NCBI RefSeq assembly: GCF_035989245.1
Contig: NZ_JAYMFF010000024.1
Location: 1 to 63,323, forward strand
Direction of reading: 5' to 3'
Source of the DNA: Adlercreutzia wanghongyangiae
Lineage (GTDB): Bacteria > Actinomycetota > Coriobacteriia > Coriobacteriales > Eggerthellaceae
DNA: 63,323 nt
In this document: one piece after another, positions 16,925 to 26,232 of the stretch
How positions within the stretch are numbered: the stretch's first letter is position 1
Layout: the number at the start of each line of letters is the position of its first letter
Notes under the pieces: generated by a model
What the model was told of the DNA's origin: nothing
Databases searched by the model: none
The model's input: the letters and a program-made list of their open reading frames with translations, nothing else
Program-made: the position numbers and the translations under genes

Positions 16925-18403
16925 ATGGAAACGCTGCGAACGTACTTCGACCACGCATCGGCACGATGCATCGTGGGCTTCGCCCTCTGCTGGGCCTGGA
17001 TCGACACCGCCCTGGTCGGCCTTCCGTCGGCGCAGCTTCTTTCGACCCAAACGGCCCTGGGCGAGCTTACCTCCATGGTCTCGGTCGTCTTCTGCATCGG
17101 CGCCTACGTGCTCTGCTACCTCCGGCCGGCTTTCTCGCGCAGACTGCGCACGAGAAAGGCCCAATGGCTCACGGCAGCGGCCGCCTGCCTCGGCACCGCG
17201 CTCGTGCACGCGCCCAATCCCGCGCCGGCGAGCGCGCCCACCCTCATCGGGCTCGCCCTCGCCGGAGTCGCCATGGCCCTTCTCGTGCTCATGTGGGCCG
17301 AGGACTACGCGAGCGACCCGCATTCCCGCGGATACATCTGGGTCGCGGGCTCCATCGCCCTGTCCTTCCCGCTCTACCTGTTCGCCACCGAGTTGTCCCA
17401 CTGGCTGCGCATCATCATCGTGGCCGGATTCCCCCTCGTCAGCTGCGCCCTGCTCCGCACCGCCGAGAGTCCGGCGGCCCAGGATGCCGCGAGGCCCCCG
17501 CTGCTCGCGCACGGCGGGAAGAACGGCGCCAGGCGCGAAATCCGCATTCTGGGGTTCTCGGGCAGCCTCGCGTTCTGGTTCTTCGCCTTCGGCTTCGTGT
17601 TCGGCATCATGCAGCGCTTCTCGCCGGCCACCGATATGCCCTCCCCCATCCTGATGGACTTCCAGCAAGGCGGCCGCGCCCTGGCGGCCGTGGTGTTCTT
17701 CATCGGGCTCTACTTCTTCTCGTGGAAGCCCCATACCGCCTACCGCATTTCCACCATCATCGTGCTCGGCGCGCTGGTGGTGCTGCCCATCTTCGGCTCG
17801 AACAACACCTTCGCCGCCGGATTCATCGCCCATACGGCGTACGGGTTCTTCGAGTGCATGACCTGGTCCATCATCTTCGAAGCCATGCGCGTCCACCGAA
17901 GGGACGCAGGGGCCGAGGCCGGCGCGGCGCGGCTGCTCTCGGCGCTGGGGCTGCTCGGGGGCACTCTCGTCATCCTCGTCGCCCGAGACGTTTTCGCGGC
18001 CAATGCGCTGCAGATGCAGAGCATCCTGTCCTCGGCCGTCTGCATGCTCGTCATCTCGGTCATGATGGTGCTGGGCAACACAGCCGACAACAACGTCTGG
18101 GCCATGATGAAGGCCGGAGACGCCTCCCGCTCCCAGGCGAAAAACCACTCCGGGAACGCCCTTGCAGCTGGCGCTGCGCGCCTGGGCGAACGCTGCGGCC
18201 TCACCGACCGGGAAATGCAGATTCTGGCCCTTTTGGCCGAGGGAAGGAGCTCTCCCTACATCAGCGAGGAGCTGCTCATCGGCGTCAACACCGTGAACAC
18301 CCACAAGCGCCGCATCTACCAGAAATTGGGCATCCACAACAAGCAAGAGCTCATCGACAAGGTCAGACACGCCGCCGAAGACGCCATCACCGCCGCCCCC
18401 TGA
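16925..18403 (+). CDS. Membrane-bound LuxR-family transcriptional regulator
   Basis: A 492-residue regulator with the same build as the one at 13538: about 12 hydrophobic segments, then a LuxR/GerE helix-turn-helix (LTDREMQILALLAEG and GVNTVNTHKRRIYQKLGIHN, about residues 425-480). The ATG at 16925 has AAGGAGG directly upstream. It lies 156 bases after the flavin reductase gene on the same strand and may control it. Dispersed palindromic repeats follow at 18455-18583. The ligand is unknown. Confidence 0.86.
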   Translation: METLRTYFDHASARCIVGFALCWAWIDTALVGLPSAQLLSTQTALGELTSMVSVVFCIGAYVLCYLRPAFSRRLRTRKAQWLTAAAACLGTALVHAPNPAPASAPTLIGLALAGVAMALLVLMWAEDYASDPHSRGYIWVAGSIALSFPLYLFATELSHWLRIIIVAGFPLVSCALLRTAESPAAQDAARPPLLAHGGKNGARREIRILGFSGSLAFWFFAFGFVFGIMQRFSPATDMPSPILMDFQQGGRALAAVVFFIGLYFFSWKPHTAYRISTIIVLGALVVLPIFGSNNTFAAGFIAHTAYGFFECMTWSIIFEAMRVHRRDAGAEAGAARLLSALGLLGGTLVILVARDVFAANALQMQSILSSAVCMLVISVMMVLGNTADNNVWAMMKAGDASRSQAKNHSGNALAAGAARLGERCGLTDREMQILALLAEGRSSPYISEELLIGVNTVNTHKRRIYQKLGIHNKQELIDKVRHAAEDAITAAP

Positions 18404-18454
18404 GCAAGCGCAGCAGCGCGGAGGATGCCCTTGCCGAACACCCGCATCCCCTCT

Positions 18455-18583
18455 GTAGGGGCGGGCTTCAGCCCGCTCCCCCTCCGAAGGGATGGTCTCG
18501 GTCGTTTCCTTCCGTAGGGGCGGGCTTCAGCCCGTCCTCCGCCACATCTCTCAGCAGAGGGGGCGGCTCAAGCCGCCCCCTAC
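18455..18583. repeat. Cluster of three REP-like palindromes
   Basis: Three hairpins lie between the LuxR stop and the convergent acyl-CoA synthetase gene. Two share TAGGGGCGGGCTTCAGCCCG (18455-18481 and 18514-18534); the third (18557-18583) is the variant GGGGCGGCTCAAGCCGCCCC. Each is flanked by GTAGGGG or CCCCTAC. The same family occurs at 38571-38595 and 63073-63144, always outside genes. They may also act as transcription terminators between the convergent genes. Confidence 0.85.
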
Positions 18584-18631
18584 GAAGACAGGTTGTCTCC
18601 TGGATACACGTCGCCGCAAGATTCGAAGGCG

Positions 18632-20323
18632 CTACTGCCCCGACCTCACCAGCTCCTCGGCCATCTCGCGCAGCTTGAACTTCTGCACCTTCATGGACGG
18701 CGTCATGGGGAAATCGTCTACGAAGAACACGCGCTTGGGCACCTTGTAGCGGGCGATGCGCGGGATGGCGTAGGCGCGCACGTCGTCCTCGGTCATGTCC
18801 TCGAAGCCGGGGCGCACGCGGATGAACGCGCCCACGATCTCGCCGAACTTCGCATCGGGAATGCCCACCACCTGGGCATCCAGCACGCCGGGCATGGTCA
18901 GCAGGAAGTTCTCCACCTCAAGCGGGTAGATGTTCTCGCCACCGCGGATGATCATATCCTTGATGCGGCCCGTCACACGGAAGTAGCCGTCCTCGTCCAC
19001 GGTGCCCATGTCGCCCGAATGCAGAAAGCCGTTCTCGTCAATGGCCTTGGCCGTTTCCTCGGGCATCTTGTAGTAGCCCTTCATGACGTTGTAGCCCTTG
19101 CAGCACAACTCGCCGTGCTCGCCGGGCGCGCAGATGTGCCCGTCGTTCACATCCAGCACGCGCACCTCCACCGGCGGGTGCGCCCGGCCCACGGTCTCGC
19201 ACTTGTGGGGAATGTCGTCGTCCACCGAGGTCTGGGTGAACACCGGGCTCGTTTCGGTGAGGCCGTAGCAGATGGTCACGTCCCGCATGTTCATGCGCTC
19301 CATCACCTCGCGCATGGTCTCGGGCGGACAGGGGCTGCCGGCCATGATGCCCGTGCGCAGGTGCGACAGGTCGAAGGAGTCGAAGTCGGGGTGGTTCAGC
19401 TCGGCGATGAACATCGTGGGCACGCCGTAAACCGCCGTGGCCTTCTCCTTGTGCAGGGCCTGCAGCACCAGCTCGGCGCTGAAGTCCTCCACGATGATCA
19501 TGGTGCAGCGGTGCGTGAGCGAGGCCATGACGCCCAGCACGCAGCCGAAGCAGTGGAAGAAGGGCACCGGCAGGCACACGCGGTCATCGGGACCGAGCTT
19601 TTGCCCCTCGCCGATGTAGAAGCCGTTGTTCAGGATGTTGCGGTGCGTGAGCATGACGCCCTTGGGGAATCCCGTGGTGCCGCTCGTGTACTGCATCATG
19701 ACCACGTCGTTGTTGTCGAACTGGCCCTGGGCCCATTCCAGCGAGCTGTCGGGCTTGTGCTGGCCGAGCAGCAGAAGCTCCGGCACGCTGTAGAAGCCGC
19801 GGTGCTTCTCGGGACCCATGTAGATGAGGTTCTCCAGGAAGGGATATTCCTCAGAGCGGAGGAAGCCGCGCTGAACGCTTAAGGACTCGGGCACCAAGTC
19901 GCGGATGATCTTCAGATAGTCCACGTCACGGTAGGCATCGATGACGCAGAGCGCCTTCATGTCCGACTGCTTCAGCACGTAGTCCAGCTCATGGGACTTG
20001 TACACCGGGTTCACCGTGACCATGACCACGCCGATCTTGGCGCTCGCGTACATGAAGGTGAGCCAGTCGGGGATGTTGCGCGCCCACACGCCCAAGTGAT
20101 CGCCCGGCTTCATGCCGATGGCGAGCAGGCCCTTGGCGAGGTTATCGGTGCGCTCGTCGAAGTCGCGGTAGGTCCAGCGCAGGTCGCGGTCGGGGTACAC
20201 CACAAACTCGTGATCGGGGTCGACCGCCACCTGCTGCTTCAGGTAGGCGCCCAATGTCAGCTCCGAGTGCAGCGGATAATCCGGCGACCCGGGCACCGGC
20301 GCGTTGTTCTGCTCTTCAGTCAT
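18632..20323 (-). CDS. Fatty-acyl-CoA synthetase-type AMP-forming ligase
   Basis: A 563-residue ANL-superfamily ligase of the FadD-like branch. It carries the P-loop MMQYTSGTTGFPKGVMLTHR, ICYGLTETSP, the hinge GRIKDMIIRGGENIYPLE and a C-terminal lysine region (SMKVQKFKLREMA). It should activate a medium or long acyl chain with ATP and CoA in the cytoplasm. It is the last gene of its minus-strand unit, eight bases after the XRE-cupin gene, so the regulator and ligase are probably co-transcribed. It differs from the CaiC-like ligase at 6553-8145. Exact chain specificity is not readable. Confidence 0.88.
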   Translation of the reverse strand: MTEEQNNAPVPGSPDYPLHSELTLGAYLKQQVAVDPDHEFVVYPDRDLRWTYRDFDERTDNLAKGLLAIGMKPGDHLGVWARNIPDWLTFMYASAKIGVVMVTVNPVYKSHELDYVLKQSDMKALCVIDAYRDVDYLKIIRDLVPESLSVQRGFLRSEEYPFLENLIYMGPEKHRGFYSVPELLLLGQHKPDSSLEWAQGQFDNNDVVMMQYTSGTTGFPKGVMLTHRNILNNGFYIGEGQKLGPDDRVCLPVPFFHCFGCVLGVMASLTHRCTMIIVEDFSAELVLQALHKEKATAVYGVPTMFIAELNHPDFDSFDLSHLRTGIMAGSPCPPETMREVMERMNMRDVTICYGLTETSPVFTQTSVDDDIPHKCETVGRAHPPVEVRVLDVNDGHICAPGEHGELCCKGYNVMKGYYKMPEETAKAIDENGFLHSGDMGTVDEDGYFRVTGRIKDMIIRGGENIYPLEVENFLLTMPGVLDAQVVGIPDAKFGEIVGAFIRVRPGFEDMTEDDVRAYAIPRIARYKVPKRVFFVDDFPMTPSMKVQKFKLREMAEELVRSGQ

Positions 20324-20331
20324 CGCGCCTC

Positions 20332-20910
20332 CTAGAACGGGGTGTACACGCAGGCCAAGAATTTAGCATTTTGCCCGTTGTGCGCTCTAACCTGGTGGGG
20401 CACGATGGAGTCGTAGTAGATGGACTCGCCGGGGCCGAGCACGTAGGTCTCGCTGCCGTACTCGATCTCGATGGAGCCCTCCATGCCGTAGAGCCACTCC
20501 TCGCCCTCGTGGGAGTCGAGTTTGTGGGAAGTCTCACCGGTAGGTGTCACCGTGATGATGAAGGGGTCCATGTGCCGGGAGGGTCGGCCTGCAGCCAGGC
20601 TGAAGTAGGACAGGTCGCCGGCGTCCTTGGCGGTCTGCAGCGACTTCACGCGCTCCACCTCGGCCATGGCATCGGCCGAGATGTAGGCAGGCCCGAAGTC
20701 CTCGTCGTCGTCCATGAGCGTGCCGAGGCGCACGCCGAGGGCGCGGGTCAGCTTGATAAGCGGTGCCAGCGACGCGGGCACCTCGCCGCCCTCCAGCTTC
20801 TCGATGGCCTCCACCTCGCAGCCGCAGCGGTCGGCCAAGTCCTGGGTGGAAAGGTGATGGGCCTCGCGCAGCGTCGTGATCTTGCGCCCGAGCTTGTTGT
20901 CGTCTGTCAT
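20332..20910 (-). CDS. XRE-cupin transcriptional regulator
   Basis: A 192-residue regulator with an N-terminal XRE helix-turn-helix (LREAHHLSTQDLADRCG, residues about 14-60) and a C-terminal cupin 2 domain (SHEGEEWLYGMEGSIEIEYG and SIVPHQVRAHN, about 130-185). The cupin domain usually binds the small effector, often with a metal. It lies between a strong terminator (20961-21000) and the acyl-CoA synthetase gene and likely controls that two-gene unit. The start ATG at 20910 has AAGGAGGCGCT upstream. Confidence 0.9.
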   Translation of the reverse strand: MTDDNKLGRKITTLREAHHLSTQDLADRCGCEVEAIEKLEGGEVPASLAPLIKLTRALGVRLGTLMDDDEDFGPAYISADAMAEVERVKSLQTAKDAGDLSYFSLAAGRPSRHMDPFIITVTPTGETSHKLDSHEGEEWLYGMEGSIEIEYGSETYVLGPGESIYYDSIVPHQVRAHNGQNAKFLACVYTPF

Positions 20911-20956
20911 AGCGCCTCCTTCTCCTTAAGGTTTCGGCGTATCATACACGAAAACA

Positions 20957-21000
20957 CCTGGGAAAAGAAAGAAGCCGACCGGAACGTTCCGGCCGGCTTC
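20957..21000 (-). terminator. Rho-independent terminator after fixX
   Basis: Read on the minus strand, the stem formed by 20971-21000 (GAAGCCG, one mismatch pair, CCGGAACGTTCCGG core) is followed by TTCTTTCTTTTCCC. It lies about 100 bases after the fixX stop and separates the fix/acyl-CoA operon from the XRE-cupin gene. Confidence 0.85.
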
Positions 21001-21101
21001 GGCAGAAAGCGATATGTGCTCGAACTCACCATGACCATCAACCGACTCAGAAAACAAACAGCGGTCGAGGCGACAGGATCCATCGAACAAAAGGAGCAGC
21101 T

Positions 21102-21401
21102 TCACCCGAAGCGATACTCCACCCCCATGGTTGGCTGGGGGTTCTCCCACTTCCTCACGATGGTGCCCTCGCAGGCGATGCGGCAGGTGCCGCACTCCAG
21201 GCAACCGGCGTAGTCGAAGATAGCAGAGCCGTCCTCGCCCAGGCGGTACAAAGCAGCAGGACACAGACGCACGAGCTTCCTGAACTCCTCCATGTCAGGG
21301 TCGTCCACCAGCTCGATGTGCGCGTTCTCCTCGTCCACCTCGAACTTGTCCATGCTGACGAGGCTGTCAACGTTCACTGTGATCGGTCCGATCTGGCTCA
21401 T
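21102..21401 (-). CDS. fixX: FixX-like ferredoxin
   Basis: A 99-residue ferredoxin of the FixX family. LCPAALY (about residue 46) and CLECGTCRIACEGTI (about 67-80) supply the four cysteines for one 4Fe-4S cluster. It overlaps the end of fixC by four bases (ATGA), which points to translational coupling and a FixC-FixX complex. In E. coli FixX takes part in electron flow to FixC. It is the last gene before the terminator at 20957-21000. Confidence 0.93.
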   Translation of the reverse strand: MSQIGPITVNVDSLVSMDKFEVDEENAHIELVDDPDMEEFRKLVRLCPAALYRLGEDGSAIFDYAGCLECGTCRIACEGTIVRKWENPQPTMGVEYRFG

Positions 21402-22699
21402 AGGGCGCTCACCGCCTTCCTCACTTCACGGGCGGTCTTGATGAGGCCGCGCTTCTTCACGATGGGCATGATGCGGCGGCGCAGCGGCTGCTGGGGCTGG
21501 CCATCCACGCAGAACATGGCATTGAAAATCTCGCGCACCATGACAGGGTAGTCGTTGAACATGGCGTCCCATTCCTCCATCACGTGCGGCCACTTCTGGA
21601 AGGTGGCCAGGTCCTTGATGACGAAGGAGTCCTCCATGCGCTGCTTGTACCCGGCCAGGCCCGCGGCGCTCACGTCGCCCGCGTCGATGGCCTCGCAGGC
21701 GGCCTCGGCGGCCATGCGGCCCGATGCCACGGCGAAGTCCATGCCGCGCACCTGGTAGCCCATGTTCATGCACAGGCCCGCCGCCTCGCCGGCCACCAGC
21801 GCGCCGTCGAACACGTACTGCGGGATCATCACGTAGCCGCCCTCGGGCACCATGTGCCCGGAGTGCTCCACCAGCTTCGCGCCCTTGATGATGGGCGCCA
21901 CGGCCGGATGCTCCTTGAAGTCGGCCAGCATCTGGTACACGGGGGTTGGGTTGTCCCCGTCGCCCGCCGTTGAGATGGTGGCCACGAGCCCCAGGCTGAT
22001 GGAGTCCTTGTTGGTGTACAGGAAGCCGCCGCCCACCTTGCCGTGGGTGGCGTCGCCCACGAACAGCATGGCGGCGCCCTCCCCCTCCGGCAGCAGGAAG
22101 CGGTCCTCGATGACCTGCGCGGGAAGCTCGAACACCTCCTTGATGCCCACGGCCATCTGGCTGGGCTTGGGGCGCGGGTTGCCCAGGCTGCGCTCGCACA
22201 GCAGCGAGTTCACGCCCTCGGCCACGATGACCACTTCGGCGGTGATCTCGTCGCCGCCGGCGCGCACGCCCACCACCTTGCTGGTCTCGTCGCGCATGAG
22301 CTCCTCCACGGCGATGCCGCAGATGTACTCCGCGCCCGCCTCCTCGGCCTTGGCGGCCAGCCACTGGTCGAAGGGGCCGCGCAGCACGCTGTAGGAGTCC
22401 TGGCCCTCGCGCGCCAGCTCGGGGCTGGTGAAGTCGATGGTCATGGCGCTTTCGGGATCGGTCATAGCAATACGCTCATGGGTAATCTTGCGCTCCAACG
22501 GTGCCTCCTGCTCGAAGTCGGGGAACACCTCCTTGAGCGAATGGCTGTAGATGCGGCCCCCGGTCATGTTCTTTGCGCCGGCGTACACGCCGCGCTCCAC
22601 CACCAGCACGCTCTTGCCGGCCGACGCTGCCACGTAGGCGGCCACGGCGCCGGCGCACCCGGAGCCCACCACGATGATGTCGAAATCGGAATCGGACAC
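21398..22699 (-). CDS. fixC: FixC-like electron-transfer flavoprotein-quinone oxidoreductase
   Basis: A complete 433-residue FixC. Residues 6-40 form the FAD Rossmann fold (FDIIVVGSGCAGAVAAYVAA). GRIYSHSLKEVFPDFE, GGGFLYTNKDSISLGLVA and the C-terminal FAD segment DGALVAGEAAGLCMNMGYQVRG are characteristic of the ETF-QO/FixC family. It would exchange electrons among FixAB, FixX and a quinone or ferredoxin. It overlaps fixX by four bases and lies 63 bases after the MFS gene on the same strand. Its N-terminus is nearly identical to the fragment at 1-83. Confidence 0.93.
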   Translation of the reverse strand: MSDSDFDIIVVGSGCAGAVAAYVAASAGKSVLVVERGVYAGAKNMTGGRIYSHSLKEVFPDFEQEAPLERKITHERIAMTDPESAMTIDFTSPELAREGQDSYSVLRGPFDQWLAAKAEEAGAEYICGIAVEELMRDETSKVVGVRAGGDEITAEVVIVAEGVNSLLCERSLGNPRPKPSQMAVGIKEVFELPAQVIEDRFLLPEGEGAAMLFVGDATHGKVGGGFLYTNKDSISLGLVATISTAGDGDNPTPVYQMLADFKEHPAVAPIIKGAKLVEHSGHMVPEGGYVMIPQYVFDGALVAGEAAGLCMNMGYQVRGMDFAVASGRMAAEAACEAIDAGDVSAAGLAGYKQRMEDSFVIKDLATFQKWPHVMEEWDAMFNDYPVMVREIFNAMFCVDGQPQQPLRRRIMPIVKKRGLIKTAREVRKAVSAL

Positions 22700-22762
22700 G
22701 TTCTCCTCCTTTCACGAGAAGGGGCCCCGCGCGGGGCGGGGCCCGTCAGACATTTGGCACGC

Positions 22763-23953
22763 CTAGGCCGCCAGCGAGTCCTTGGACGTGCGCGAGGCGC
22801 GGATTGCCAGCACCACGGAGATGCCGGCGCAGATCAGCGCCGTGATGGCCACGGGCAGGAAGGTGGGGGCAATGGCCTCGGTGCCCATCATGGCCTGGTA
22901 GCCGATGATGGCGTAGGAGGACAGGAAGCCGCCAAGACCCAAGGCTGACGCAACAACAGATACCGATAAGGATACGCTGTTAGCCGGTACAATTGTTTCC
23001 GCATGCATATAGTAGAACGACATTCCGAGACCCTCGATGCAGCCAAGGATTGCTACGGCCACGCCGATAACGCCCGCATTCGGGAATACGTACATGCCCA
23101 AGTAGGCCAAACCCATGACCCCAAAGAGAAGTACGGGCATGGCACGGTGCAGACGCATAAATATAATGGCAAAGATGAAACCAGATATGAATTGGCCGAT
23201 GGTTATGAACGATGTGTACATGCCAGCCGTGGCGGCATCGCCAATACCCATTTCTGCCAGATACAGAGCGAGGAAATACGAGACGATGCAAAAGATGCAC
23301 TGGAACATCATAACTGCGATAGCCACAGCGCCCAGCTTTACCCAAGACACCTTCTCGCGAGGACCAGTACCGTCCTCCTCCTGAGCAGTCTTACCATCGG
23401 GCTTGGTTTTCGGCACGAACACAATGGTCAAAATCAGGATAGGAATGATGATGGCGTAGACCAAGAAGCTATAATGCCAGTTGATTACAGCTAAAAAGCC
23501 CGCAAGAAGCGAACAGGCAACTCCAAAGGCGGCTGCGATACCGTTGTATACGCCGACCAGAGTGCTGCGCTCCTTCTCGTCTCTGAACAACTCTGTGATG
23601 AGGCTAATCACGACAACACCGCCGGAGCCATAGCCCAAACCGACGAGCATGCGCATAATTAGCATGTAATAGACATTCTCGATAGCTCCACCGAATACGC
23701 CGCCCACCAGAAGAATGAGCTCCGAGGCAACAAGAATGTACTTTTTACTTACGCGCTTCGCCAAGACGCCGCTCAGCAAGGCGCCGGCCACGCAGGCAAA
23801 GAGCGAGACGGTTATAAGCATGTTCAGAATTGCCTGGTTTTCATCTGGGAAAATGGCGAAAATCTCCGCGCTGATAGGAATGAAGATGTAGTCGGCAGCC
23901 CCCAAGAACGCAAGAGATAACAGGGTGAACTTCAAAATTGTTTTGCTTTTCAT
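22763..23953 (-). CDS. MFS transporter
   Basis: A 396-residue major facilitator with about 12 hydrophobic segments; the loop motif SGVLAKRVSKKYILV and MRMLVGLGYGSGG are typical. It lies between the acyl-CoA dehydrogenase and fixC genes on one strand, so it probably carries the substrate or product of that pathway. Composition is odd: the last 55 or so codons (22763-22930) are GC-rich like the surroundings, while the rest (22940-23953) is visibly AT-richer. This suggests recombination between a native and an imported allele. Substrate unknown. Confidence 0.82.
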   Translation of the reverse strand: MKSKTILKFTLLSLAFLGAADYIFIPISAEIFAIFPDENQAILNMLITVSLFACVAGALLSGVLAKRVSKKYILVASELILLVGGVFGGAIENVYYMLIMRMLVGLGYGSGGVVVISLITELFRDEKERSTLVGVYNGIAAAFGVACSLLAGFLAVINWHYSFLVYAIIIPILILTIVFVPKTKPDGKTAQEEDGTGPREKVSWVKLGAVAIAVMMFQCIFCIVSYFLALYLAEMGIGDAATAGMYTSFITIGQFISGFIFAIIFMRLHRAMPVLLFGVMGLAYLGMYVFPNAGVIGVAVAILGCIEGLGMSFYYMHAETIVPANSVSLSVSVVASALGLGGFLSSYAIIGYQAMMGTEAIAPTFLPVAITALICAGISVVLAIRASRTSKDSLAA

Positions 23954-24155
23954 AGCTTTCCCCTTTCAAAGGGTTTCGGGCCATGAAAGGACGGAATTCT
24001 CCTTATTGCGCCGCAGATACGCGCAGTTAATCAAGAGGAAGCGAATTCCGCCTTTCAAACCCGATATTGAAGTGATAAGGATGCTTCTGAAATCTGAGGC
24101 TGCCCAATTCTGAGCGAGTCCAACCTCTTCAGAAGGTTAACCCAGATAATTTACC

Positions 24156-25316
24156 CTAATCCGAAAGCGTGTACTTTACGCCAAGACCCAGGAAAGATGC
24201 AATCTGCTGATAGTGGGCGTCCGTCGAGCGACACGGAGCCAAGCAATTTACCGCATCGCGCACATAGCGAGAGATACCGGTGTCTTCGACGATACCCAGG
24301 CCGCCCCACAAATCAGTGCACTGGACGGCAATGTCCACGAACTTCTGGGTGGTCATAGCCTTCAGCATGTTCTGCAGGCCTCGCGGAACACTCATGGGGT
24401 CAGCATCGTAGATGCGCAGAGCATTATGGAACAGGCAGCGACAGGCCTCTATCTCCGTAGCCATACGGGCCATCTTGTCACCCACTACGGACATGTTGCC
24501 AATCGGCTCGCCATGGGTATTGCGAGCCTTCACGTACTCAAGGGTCTTCTCGAACACGCCCTGCATGCCGCCCACAGCAGCAGCCACGGTACCCATGTAA
24601 CCGAAGCCGATGCCGGCACGATCATCGTCGCGCGGGTCGGGGAAGAAGGTGAGTTCCTGGTCGGCGGGCACACGCACGTCCTTGAAGTTCAGGACCGTGG
24701 TGTCCTGGCCCTTCCAGCCGATCTTCTTCTCCACCTTGGCCACCTCGATGCCCGGGGTGGTGTGGTCCATGTACCAGTAGCGGAAGTTGCCGTCCTCGGC
24801 GCGGCCCATGAACACGATGATCTTAGCCACGGCGCCGAAGGTGGCGAAGCAGCGCGTGCCGTTGAGGACCCACTCGTCGCCGTCCTTGACAGCAGCTACA
24901 GGCCATTCAGGGTAGTTGTAGCCACCGATGGGGTCAGTGCCGGCCTGAGCAATCGGCACTTTTCCCTTGAGAGCCTCATCGAAATACTTGTCTTTCAACT
25001 TCGTGTAGCACAGGGCGATGTTCAAGGGAGCGTCCAGGCTAAAGGGAACAGCAAAGCCCAGAGAGGGGCTCACCTTGCCCACTTCCTCGCCGATAAGCAG
25101 GGCCGTGGTCACGCCATGGCCTCCGCCGCCCAGCTCCTCGGGAAGCATGAGGTGGTACAGGCCCAGGTCACCCATGCGCTCGTAGATCTTCCAGGGATAA
25201 GCATTGGTCTCGTCAATCTCAGGGAGCAGCGGGGCGATGTCGTTCTCGGCGAAGTCCTTTACCGTGTCCAGGATGAGCTTCTGCTCTTCGTTGAGCGGGT
25301 AGTAGAAAGTCGTCAT
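24156..25316 (-). CDS. Acyl-CoA dehydrogenase family protein with substituted catalytic base
   Basis: A 386-residue acyl-CoA dehydrogenase-fold protein. The N-terminal domain begins PLNEEQKLILDTVKDFAEN, the middle domain has the FAD-contact region AGTDPIGGYNYPEW, and the C-terminal helical domain ends near LGLGVKYTLSD. The usual catalytic glutamates are not visible: the YEGT position reads CRSTDAHY, and the alternative ER position reads DDDRAGIG. An aspartate could serve, or the reaction may not be a standard alpha,beta-oxidation. It starts one base after the fixB stop, so it is tightly coupled to FixAB. Similarity to CaiA is only at family level. The substrate is unknown. Confidence 0.85.
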   Translation of the reverse strand: MTTFYYPLNEEQKLILDTVKDFAENDIAPLLPEIDETNAYPWKIYERMGDLGLYHLMLPEELGGGGHGVTTALLIGEEVGKVSPSLGFAVPFSLDAPLNIALCYTKLKDKYFDEALKGKVPIAQAGTDPIGGYNYPEWPVAAVKDGDEWVLNGTRCFATFGAVAKIIVFMGRAEDGNFRYWYMDHTTPGIEVAKVEKKIGWKGQDTTVLNFKDVRVPADQELTFFPDPRDDDRAGIGFGYMGTVAAAVGGMQGVFEKTLEYVKARNTHGEPIGNMSVVGDKMARMATEIEACRCLFHNALRIYDADPMSVPRGLQNMLKAMTTQKFVDIAVQCTDLWGGLGIVEDTGISRYVRDAVNCLAPCRSTDAHYQQIASFLGLGVKYTLSD

Positions 25317-25317
25317 G

Positions 25318-26232
25318 TTAGTTCTCCTCTTTCAGGGCCTTCAAAAGCAAAGGCATGATTTCCTTGTAGTCTCCGACGATGCCGTAGTCGGCCTGCTGGA
25401 AGATGGGGGCGTCCTTGGCGGTGTTGACGGCTGCGATGGTCTTGGCCTCGCGCACGCCGAACATGTGCTGCAGGGCTCCGGACAGGGCCACGGCCAAGTA
25501 CAGGTCGGGCTTCAGTACCAATCCAGAGATACCGATGTACTCGTCGGTGCTGAACCAGCCGCGATCCTCGGCCACGCTGCGCGTGCAGCCCACGCCGCCG
25601 TCCAGCTGAGCGGCCACTTCGCGCACCATGCCCAGGTCGGCCTCATCGTCGATGCCCAGGCCCACGGCCACCACGGTCTTGGCGGCGGTCAGGTCCACGC
25701 CGGACCTCTCGGCTGGCTTGGACTCCACCACCTTCACGCGGCCAGCAGGGGCGATAGACACCTCTTCCATCTCCGCTGCGCCCGAGCCGGGCTCGCAACT
25801 GCCCGCGGCCACCGTGGCCACGGCGAAGCCGGGGACGGTCTCCTGCTGCACCAGCGAACCGCCGTACACCATGCGCTTTCCAGTGAGGCCCTCGTCTGTC
25901 AGGGCCAGGTCGGAGGCGTCGGCCAGCAGGGCGGCGCGGGCGAAGCCGGCCACCTGCGCGGCCAAGTCGCGGCCGCGCATCGTGGAGCCCACCAGGAGGG
26001 CGGAGGCGCCCCGCTCCTTCAGGAAATCGGCTATGGCGCGGGCGTTGTTCTCGGGCATGGGATCGGCGCCTGTGAGCAGGTACACCTTGTCGGCGTCGGA
26101 GTCGGACAGGTCGGCCGCCTCGGCGGCGCTCAAGGCGATGGCATTCGCTCGGCCCCCCATGGACTTCGCCAGGGTCGCCAGCTCGGCAGCGAGTCCGGCC
26201 TTATCGCTGTACACAAAGATTTCGGCAGCCAT
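25318..26232 (-). CDS. fixB: Electron transfer flavoprotein alpha subunit (FixB)
   Basis: A 304-residue ETF-alpha protein with the FAD-binding C-terminal domain: TDEYIGISGLVLKPDLYLA, SGALQHMFGV and VNTAKDAPIFQQADYGIVGD. The start ATG at 26230-26232 shares a base with the fixA stop (TAATG), typical of translational coupling. A longer in-frame reading upstream runs inside fixA in another frame and is rejected. It pairs with FixA at 26232-27005 and should serve the acyl-CoA dehydrogenase that follows. It is a diverged paralogue of the protein at 183-1067. Confidence 0.93.
   Translation of the reverse strand: MAAEIFVYSDKAGLAAELATLAKSMGGRANAIALSAAEAADLSDSDADKVYLLTGADPMPENNARAIADFLKERGASALLVGSTMRGRDLAAQVAGFARAALLADASDLALTDEGLTGKRMVYGGSLVQQETVPGFAVATVAAGSCEPGSGAAEMEEVSIAPAGRVKVVESKPAERSGVDLTAAKTVVAVGLGIDDEADLGMVREVAAQLDGGVGCTRSVAEDRGWFSTDEYIGISGLVLKPDLYLAVALSGALQHMFGVREAKTIAAVNTAKDAPIFQQADYGIVGDYKEIMPLLLKALKEEN

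Noticed and set aside
18455..18583. Possible CRISPR array
   Set aside because: Units are short self-complementary palindromes with irregular spacing and stem variants; no regular direct repeats and no cas genes.
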